From Bolinopsis microptera (Eukaryota; Ctenophora; Tentaculata; Lobata; Bolinopsidae), in assembly GCF_026151205.1 (NCBI RefSeq), contig NC_087079.1, forward strand, positions 3,739,230-3,803,229: a stretch of 64,000 nucleotides of DNA, read 5' to 3'. Each line of letters opens with the position of its first letter. The first letter of the stretch is position 1. Shown in pieces: positions 57,001 to 64,000 of the stretch. The notes beneath the pieces are model-generated. The model was not told the DNA's origin. It saw only the letters and a list, made by a program, of their open reading frames with translations, and did no database searches. Both the position numbers and the translations under genes were made by a program.

Positions 57001-57420
57001 CAGGCACTTGACCATACATTCTTCCAACTAGAGCACTGTAAACCACTTTTCAAGCAACAAAACATCCTGGCTTTCAAAAATTTATATACATATCACACAT
57101 TTATGGAAGTTTTTAAAATACTAAAACTAAGGTGCCCAGCATCACTGCAACAGCATTATCAGTCATCTTCTAGAAAGGAAACCACTATCATTTCACAACT
57201 CCCATCTAATGACTTTATATCAAGATCCACCAAAATTTGGAACACAATTGCACCTAAACTTAAGCTCTTTGACTACTCCTACAAGATTAGCCTTGCTAAA
57301 AGTCGCCTGAAAAAGGCACTTCTAAAGCTGCAACATGCTTATAATGATTCGGCATGGACCACAAGCGATTATGACATAATGCAGCTGTCATTTGAAAACA
57401 ATCCCCTTCATCAAATTTAA
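54062..57420 (+). mobile_element. CR1-like element ORF2: PHD-like, endonuclease, reverse transcriptase
   Basis: The N-terminus has a PHD/RING-like CEACRTAIHTK..VCKVC (54095-54200) followed by YNPFSG. The apurinic-type endonuclease shows IAETNTDE, GTGVALYVANHL (54610), GVIYRPPNGD (54740), MGDFNVDLL (54832) and CIDNIL (54980). The RT begins near 55449 with VINSAKNTY and includes NYRPVSTLP (55980), FGFRKSHST (56090), GIFIDLSKAFDTIDH (56180), GVPQGSVLGPLLF (56355) and FADDTNIF (56449). LGVVIDEQLSWGPH follows, then a long C-terminal part to the stop at 57420. The RT catalytic FADD is intact. The frame breaks at about 54270, 54780, 55040, 55230, 55915 and 56330. The last 383-codon frame is undamaged. 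It is nearly full length and fairly young. Confidence 0.88.
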
Positions 57421-57740
57421 TCCAGTGATCTCGGCCCACAGGCTCCTCCTATTAAACAATTTTGATTTTTGTAAATGTGTGCTGACTCCACCACCTATGT
57501 ATTTAACCTAATATTTAGTGTATTACAGGTAGAAATTGACTTAGGTAGGTATTTTTTTCTTAGGTAGATATTAAGAATTTGGATAATTTCTTAATTGTAT
57601 GACTATTTCCATTACTGAGAGGTTTTTAATATTTAATTTAGGAGGGTTTTTGAAATTTTTATAGGACTGGTTCACAGAGTGAACAGATTCCAGATTTATA
57701 TATTTTTAAACTGATATTTAATAAATGATTAAAAGAACAA
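57421..57740 (+). other. Likely 3' untranslated end of the CR1-like element
   Basis: AT-rich sequence after the ORF2 stop, with repeated TTAGGTAG(G/A)TATT words at 57540-57570. I see no clear poly-A or terminal microsatellite, so the exact end is unknown. Confidence 0.4.
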
Positions 57741-57869
57741 ATTTTAAAGTTGCCATTAGATCCAAAAATACACCCATTATGCTCACTTAAAAACAACTCT
57801 AAATCAGTAGGCTGTCACTCTATTAATGCACCACACCGCTACCTCCACTGCACTAATAGTTATACAATA

Positions 57870-57965
57870 AATTCTACAATCCTAATTTTGTGTCGTGATG
57901 GAGACCGGTGTTCATACAAAACATTTACTAGGTTGCCGTTTGGTGTGAGCAATAGCGAACAGCAC
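57870..57965 (+). mobile_element. Short Ty3/Gypsy-like reverse transcriptase remnant
   Basis: RDGDRCSYKTFTRLPFGVSN resembles the RT block of Gypsy elements around FGRYxFxRLPFG(I/V)S. Only about 30 codons are recognisable, and no LTR or integrase was seen. Confidence 0.4.
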
Positions 57966-57999
57966 GCACACTCCTTTGCCCCGTCAACCTATATCTAAT

Positions 58000-59560
58000 C
58001 TATTTAAAGAGTGACAACCATACTGCACATTGAATTAGGATTCCGTTAAATATCAAATTGATTTATTGTAAACTTGTTTAATCTGTAATAAATGGCATAA
58101 AATTGAAATTTTTGTTTAACTGAAATTTTTGTTTAACTGACAAAATAACATAAAAATAAAATATACCCAATAGAGCACATAACATATGACGAGACAGAAG
58201 ACAGGACAACAAATTTTCCCCGTTACCTCTATTACTTTTACTGATGATAACATACCTAGAAAACATACCAGTTGCAACACGGTGTTGTTGAGCCGATATT
58301 CCCATGGAACTTTTAAGTATATTATTAACAGAATTGTGTCTCGCCGTTGTGTTTTGTTAGGTATTGTGCTATAATATGAAGTAACATACATTATGCTATC
58401 ACTTCGTTTGAATACATATAAATAACATCCAAATGATCAAAAAATGGTAAGTCGCTACGTTTAATTCGGGACTTTTATAGTCTTAAGTCTTGGAGCTCAA
58501 AATGTCTCGTGCTGTGGGCCGTATAAACGGCGCACACCACCGCCCCGCCTTACTTCACGGTTGCGGAGCGGAGCTGGTGCCGTTTGTCTCGGCCTCAAGT
58601 GGCGAGTGCTTGCCCATCGAATACACGATTGAAACACTAATTATTTATTGGAATTCTACAGTTTCCAAAACGAAGTACGAAGATATATTAACTTTGAGCT
58701 TTGTTTTGGCGACTGCTTCATCGATGGGCGAGTAGGTATTTGTTGTTTAGCAGTGTTGAATATTGGAGCAATTATATAATGTATATCTCCATCATAATAT
58801 AGGCTAGTGTAAAGATAATATATAATCAAGAATACAAACAAACGCGAACGGTATTAGTAACTCGCTAGATTATAGATGTTATTTAAACACATATGTTTAC
58901 GTCAATTATTACTAAAATTAATATTCTTTTTGCTTTAATATAATTACATTGTACATGTCACATGGATTAATGGATTAGTTGAATGAAACGTGTGCTACAA
59001 ATGTCTACGCCTCACGCAGAACTGCGTACTGCTCAGTACTAATTCATGCTTGAGCGGTACTGCTGTTCACAGTGGCGCGCACTCAATTTAATCACAATAA
59101 ATAACGAGCGCGCGGTTTTTTGGAATCTCTCCATTATTATATTAATTAGATCGCAGTGCTCACGGCCTGTACTGCGTGAACGACAGAAATATCTTTTAAA
59201 TTATTTTGCTTCTGAAATTTTGGCTCTAGTAATTAAGAAATGTGACATGTAATTGTAAGTTAACAATTAAATAGATCCTGTGCGCGGCGCCTACAGCTGA
59301 CCTACGAATTTCTGAACAATTTTAAATTGTGGCTGTGTGCGCGGCGTACTGTATATGTGTTTGAAATTGAAATTTGAATTTATTTATGAATATAACATTA
59401 TGTATTGATTATTTGTGGTAAATAAAAATTTTTCTTTCCTAAAAATTTTTCTTTCCTGTAATATGTAAATGTAAACCAAACTTTTTTGTTTTACTAAAAT
59501 TTACAAAAAACCACAAGCCACTGCTTAGCAGCCACATGATAACAAGCACAGTCATATATA
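58000..59560. other. Gene-free stretch with short duplications
   Basis: An exact 20 bp tandem duplication (GAAATTTTTGTTTAACTGA/C) lies at about 58108-58142, and an 18 bp one (AAAAATTTTTCTTTCCT) at about 59428-59456. A CpG-rich 81-codon frame at 58490-58735 is unlike its surroundings but has no known domain. Confidence 0.5.
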
Positions 59561-59589
59561 GTAGGGGTTTCACAGGCACCCCTTTCGAG

Positions 59590-60028
59590 AGACTCTGTGA
59601 AAGGTGAAATTTCTTTCATTGACTGGATCTCCTCAATTTGACAACGCTGGCAGAGCGGCGAATACGTGGGGACCTTATTGAAGCTTTTAAAGTAACTAGT
59701 GGTTTGACTGAATATATGGATCGGGTTTGTTCAGTCTTCTTTTCTTCCGGAGCGAGTCATTCCTTATTGGAACAAACTCCCTCCAGATGTCAAGAACTGA
59801 TGGACAGTTTTGGGTTTTAAAGTTAGATTGGAAGGATTTAAGAAAGAAATGATTTTTAAAAACAGTGTAAATGATTTTTATTTTTGGAATGTTTCAAATG
59901 AAGTTTTAGGGAAAATTGAAGGACCCAGTTATTTAAGCAATAAGGAGAGACATAATGAATGTCTTTGGTTTCATCCTTTCGTGGCGAATAAGCGTTTTGT
60001 AAATCTTTATTCCACTGGGAAGTTTTAA
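59590..60028 (+). mobile_element. C-terminal fragment of a non-LTR reverse transcriptase
   Basis: LAERRIRGDLIEAFKVTSGL is the usual C-terminal block RRxRGDLIxxFK of Jockey/CR1-like ORF2. It is followed, after a frameshift, by YWNKLPPDVKN (about 59765) and FKVRLEGFKKEM. The rest has no known domain and ends in a stop at 60028. Upstream RT sequence is absent, so this is a 5'-truncated insertion. Confidence 0.65.
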
Positions 60029-60393
60029 TGAATTATTTATATATAATGTATTAGATTTTATTAATAAATAAAATTGAATTTGATAAATTATTAATGTTGA
60101 TGGAAAAATATATTTATTCAAATTATTTTTCTATTTAGTGCAATAATATTTTAAAGACACTTGTGATGATGTTATGTCATAATCTTTACTTACTTATCTG
60201 CTTACTTAGTGAAAGGTATTGGGCTGCAAAGATATTGACTACTGGGTCGGCTCAAAAAGCTACGCTAGATGACAATAAATACGTTTTTAATTAGCACTGT
60301 AAAGTTTAAGATATTTATAGCTTATTATAACCATTGATACAAAGGCCAAAATCTTTCGAGCCAGCTCTTCAATAGATAATATCCACCCTGAAG

Positions 60394-60975
60394 TTGCATT
60401 TTGTATCCTCGACTATACAATATTATAGTGTAGACTTGGGAGGACCTAAAAGATCACGGTCCCATGTATGGGTATTACCAAAAGCCCAACAAGACATGGT
60501 GATAGTGAAACCAGAGCATGCTACCAAAGCTAAGGAACTCTATCCAGATGTACAGATTACTACCAAAGGCCACCGTTATCTTGGGTCATATATTGGATAA
60601 GAAGAAGGGGTAAAAGAGTTCATTTTAAAGGAGACAGAAATTTGGAAAGCAGACATTCTAGGGCTCGTCGATATAACTGCAAACGAACCCCAGCTAGCAT
60701 ACACCGCTTTCATTTACGGAACATCCAAAAGGTGGAACTTTGTTTGCCGTACCACCCCAAGGATTTCTAATCACCTAAAACTCTTGGAATATTGTGTCAA
60801 GGAACTAGACTTTATACCAGCTATTATGGGAAAAAGTTTTGTGCCTGATCAGATCAGAAAGATAACTTCACTTCCCGCAAGAATGGGAAGTGAACAGTGT
60901 TTAACGGGTGATACTCGTAAAATATCTGTTCCATATATTAGAGTCCAACTCGGCGCGCGTCCTGGTAGGTTATAA
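60394..60975 (+). mobile_element. C-terminal fragment of another reverse transcriptase lineage
   Basis: WEDLKDHGPMYGYYQKPNKTW in one frame continues after a one-base break (about 60500) as VKPEHATKAKELYPDVQITT and GHRYLGSYIG. Then follow EFILKETEIWKADILGLVDI, AYTAFIYGTSKRWNFVCRTT, KSFVPDQIRKITSLPARMG and a stop. This block order (KTW..KPEH..ITxxGxRxLG..AxxxG..RW) is familiar from a retroelement RT group common in cnidarian and other marine genomes, whose clade name I am not sure of. The palm motifs lie further upstream and are not found here. Confidence 0.65.
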
Positions 60976-61396
60976 ACCTACAAAACAGTGTAAGTAAAAC
61001 AAAATTTTATTGCCATTACAATGAATAATGTGAAATCCGGATTGGAGTATTATTTATGAGTGGCATTGTTGTAATGTATTCTGTGTAAAATTATCTTTAT
61101 CCCGGTTGTTGCGACAAGTGAAAATGCTCTTATTAGGGAAAGGAGTTTACTCGACGTTTCAGTGTAACTACATCGTATTCATGATCTAAAAACAAGTGTT
61201 AACAAGAATTTCGCCGCGGTTAAAGCACGCTCGATCAATTTTCCCTACAATGTACTTGTATTTTGTGCCATTAATTCTTTCGAGTGAAAAGTGTGACTGG
61301 AAAAAAAGTGCAACATATTCATATACTATGTTTTTAATAAATGAGTTGGATTTGCGCATGGTAAAAATTGACGATTTATTTGACCAATGCCAAATG

Positions 61397-61794
61397 CAGT
61401 AATGCACGCCGCCGCCGGACGCCGCCGCGCCGGCACATTTTCACACGCCGCCACGCCGATACCTCTCAAGTCGGCGTGGCGTGAAAGGAAATAGAAAGAG
61501 TATGGAGCCAGTCGGGGTTGATTTTGAACTCTAGGAGATCTAAATTGTCCAACGACAATGTTAAGAATTTGATTTTTCTTAAATATAATTGTAAAAACCA
61601 CCAAATAAAATTGTTAAAACCACACTTATTATATCATTATTTCATGCACGCACGTACGCCAGAATTTTTGTGGGCCTGGAAATTCAAACCTAAATTTTGA
61701 CAAAATTATGTTCACGCCGCCGAACGACGCCACGCCGAGCCATTTTGGGCACGCCGCCGCCGGTTGGCGAAAAATGAACCGGCGTGCATCACTG
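61397..61794. mobile_element. hAT-like MITE, ~398 bp, GC-rich ends
   Basis: The left end CAGTAATGCACGCCGCCGCC pairs with the right end GGCGTGCATCACTG. The termini CAGT(G/A)ATGC are hAT-like. Flanking octamers GCCAAATG and GAACAATG agree at 5 of 8 positions and could be a diverged 8 bp target duplication. GCCACGCCG-rich subrepeats lie at both ends, and the AT-rich middle has no coding capacity. Confidence 0.65.
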
Positions 61795-62149
61795 GAACAA
61801 TGTAGCGCCGCGCGCATCAACAATAAATGAATCCAGAAAATTGCGGAAAATAACTTTGCGAAGGAGGAACATCACTGTAATTAATTTACTCATGACTAGC
61901 GTCGCGCGCAGCATAACAGACGCTTCCAATACACATAATTATAGTGGAGTGGTCTGTATTGCAAAGGAGCAGACTTTTGTCATCAACGTAGGACCGTCGG
62001 GCCACCTTATATATCCAAACCCGATTACTTATTTCCTACGATATTTTTGCCTTCGGCAAGAGTAGGGAAAAAAATTCAAAACGTAAAAAACATATAAATG
62101 AGGCAAAATTTGTGTACATTAATTTATTTAAAAGCATTTTCACACAGAA

Positions 62150-62520
62150 TATTATGAACAATTGATATCATAATAAATATGAGTAGACATCCGATAATAA
62201 ACTTGTTACATCCAGTACAACCCAAGAGTAGATGTCAGCCGACTAACAAAAATAAAGAAAGCTAGCATGTTCATAAAATTTGTCTAACCAGCATACTTAG
62301 GTTGTAGCGCAATGCACTACTGGGTCGCGCGCGCATCCAATAATGCTTCTGTAGATCGGCAAGATGCACCATTGGGTCGCGCTGAGCTAGAAAGGCTTGA
62401 CATCGTCAATCAAATATAATACTTAGGCTGTACGGAAATAGTTTTAATTCTACGTCATATTAAAACTTTACATCATTTTTAAGATACAAAAATAAATTTT
62501 AAAATAAATAATTCTTTTTC
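62150..62520. repeat. Dispersed repeat, copy 1 (interrupted)
   Basis: Blocks GATATCATAATAAATAT, GTAGACATCCGATAATAAAC, TACAACCCAAGA, AATAAAGAAAG and GGCTGTACGGAAATAG recur in the same order at 63660-63900. Copy 1 is interrupted by the left end of the TTGTAGCGC element (62302 onward). Confidence 0.8.
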
Positions 62521-62892
62521 TGCTTAGGTTGCTCTAACCAGAGCCCTCTCGCTTGCAGACCTATTTGTGAAACAAGCACGTCACGCAGTACGCGTAGAGC
62601 CGTAGACACAGCATGGCTATGTGAAATGCTTAAGCGCGGCACCGCGCTTGACCCACAGGGGGGCTGAAACCAAGTTTTCGATCAAGTGCTGCCATTTGTA
62701 GTCAAACGTCGCCAACAGTTGCTCTCGTCCAATGAAATCACTGCATTTTGCAATTCAGTATGCATAATTGAATTACATATATTTTTGATTCACGATGTCA
62801 ATCCTTCGCATTTCGCCTCGATCTGCATTTGGTTGCGAGTAGCATTATTTGATGCGCGCGCGACCCAGTAGTGCATCGCGCTCGCGCTACAA
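62302..62892. mobile_element. Inverted-repeat element with TTGTAGCGC ends
   Basis: The left arm 62302-62346 (TTGTAGCGC, AATGCACTACTGGGTCGCGC, GCGCAT) is mirrored by 62843-62892, ending GCGCTACAA. It is about 590 bp long with no coding content. The first nine bases recur at the right edge of the window (from 63992), so another copy probably begins there. Confidence 0.7.
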
Positions 62893-63023
62893 CATATATT
62901 CATATGCGGAGCTTGGCTAACATAAAGCAGCGATTTCATTGGACGAAAGCATCTTTTGGCGATGATTGACTACACATGGCAGCGTTAAATCGAAAACCTG
63001 GTTTCAGCTCCCCCTATGGACCC
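62650..63023. repeat. Second, overlapping inverted repeat with ~97 bp arms
   Basis: 62650-62746 (including GGGGCTGAAACCA, GTCAAACGTCGCC and TCGTCCAATGAAATC) is mirrored by 62924-63023 (GATTTCATTGGACGA, GGCGATGATTGAC, TGGTTTCAGCTCCCC). Its loop contains the right arm of the TTGTAGCGC element, so the two structures interlock. Confidence 0.8.
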
Positions 63024-63625
63024 ACATGCTAGATAATACAGCGTGCAGCAACACGGCGTTGAAAACAGAAATTGTAGAAGCTTTATCTGGGGACTTCAGG
63101 CTATCATGTTCATAAACATAAAGATTCGGCGGAATGACAGGCTGAGCTTGGCCCAGTAAGAAGAAGTTATAACATATAAGCGGTGCGCCGCGCCTAAACC
63201 TAAAACCATAAACTTTAAATATTGTCAAAATATCAAATAAGTTTTGCAAAATAATATAGCATGGTGACTTCGTAGGATATTACAATATTTATACCCGTGC
63301 CAGTTCCAAATGTCAGTCAGCGCCTAAACTTGACCATTGTTAATGGTCTGGCCCGGCGTGCGAGGAGAAAGCGGCGCGCGTTACATCGAAGAAATTTAGA
63401 CGAGTAACATCCGTCAACGCTTAAATGTTAAACCAAAAGCAGTTGGCGAAAGGAGCCAGTTGCCTGCAAAAGCTTTACTAGCACCCGATTTACTACTTTT
63501 GGAGCACAAACTCAAACAAAAAACCGGCCAAGCACAAAAATATGTTATCGCCACAATTGGGTGGATTGATTTCCAGAATATTCATCAGCACGCAGCACTA
63601 ATAATAAATAAAACAAAATTTTAAG
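63024..63625. other. Gene-free stretch
   Basis: CpG-rich patches (GGCCCGGCGTGCGAGG near 63351) occur in AT-rich sequence. No gene is recognised. Confidence 0.4.
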
Positions 63626-63960
63626 TAAAACAAAATTTAAATTTTATTGCCATTACAATGAATAATGATATCATAATAAATATAAGTAGACATCCGATAA
63701 TAAACTTGTTAGCATCCAGTACAACCCAAGATGTCAGCCGACGCGACTTACAAAAATAAAGAAAGTTAGCATGTTATGTTCATTGTTCATAGTTTTTCTA
63801 AAGAGCATGCTTAGCACTCAGGCTGTACGGAAATAGCTTTAATTCGACGTCATATTAAAAACTTTACATCATTTTTGAGATACAAAAATAAATTTAAAAA
63901 TAAATAACTCTTTTGCTGCTTAGGCGCGGCACCGCCTAAGCGGCCATGGATCGTTTAACA
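63625..63960. repeat. Dispersed repeat, copy 2
   Basis: Uninterrupted relative of 62150-62520. The left part (TTTTATTGCCATTACAATGAATAAT) also occurs at about 61001-61029, marking a third partial copy. Confidence 0.8.
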
Positions 63961-64000
63961 CATATATAAAGACGGTTATTAAAGAAAAACTTGTAGCGCG

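Overview
This is a stretch of an AT-rich, intron-containing animal genome. GT-AG introns, C2H2 zinc-finger arrays, animal-specific genes (nicolin-1, HAPSTR1/C16orf72), CR1/Jockey-type non-LTR retrotransposons and secreted proteins mixing bulb-type lectin and thrombospondin type-1 repeats all point to an invertebrate metazoan. A cnidarian or another early-branching marine animal fits best, but I cannot fix the species. I see no bacterial genes, CRISPR arrays, rRNA or convincing tRNAs.

Layout. 0-3 kb: the last exons of an unrecognised membrane protein, then a frame-broken C2H2 zinc-finger gene. 3-8.4 kb: a dead reverse-strand non-LTR element and three tandem units of a ~305 bp satellite. 8.8-14.3 kb: a four-exon start of an unknown one-pass membrane protein, loose exons, and a complete five-exon nicolin-1 gene. 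14.6-18 kb: a tandem duplication of a C2H2 gene (7 and 10 classical fingers) with MITEs inserted between the copies. 18.5-20.9 kb: a complete four-exon HAPSTR1 homologue whose second intron holds 17 copies of the end of exon 2 plus its splice donor. 22.5-24.8 kb: a TIR-bounded element next to the N-terminal half of a Mutator-like transposase. 25.5-32.6 kb: lectin/TSR gene pieces that look like one gene split by a ~5.85 kb inversion, with a large imperfect palindrome inside. 36-37.6 kb: a processed pseudogene of the chaperonin subunit CCT5. 37.65-45.86 kb: sequence that appears technically corrupted (homopolymer smearing), with a non-LTR element still recognisable in it. 44.7-60.9 kb: several non-LTR elements and fragments, the best being a nearly complete CR1-like element at about 52.1-57.4 kb (ORF1 with PHD finger and SGNH esterase, ORF2 with PHD-like, endonuclease and reverse transcriptase). 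61.4-64 kb: GC-rich MITEs and overlapping inverted repeats.

Only nicolin-1, HAPSTR1 and the two zinc-finger genes look like intact host genes. Most of the rest is transposon debris, satellites and broken duplicates. The points most worth following are the splice-donor array in HAPSTR1, the inversion-split lectin gene, the fast-diverging zinc-finger pair, and the corrupted segment, which a user of this assembly needs to know about.
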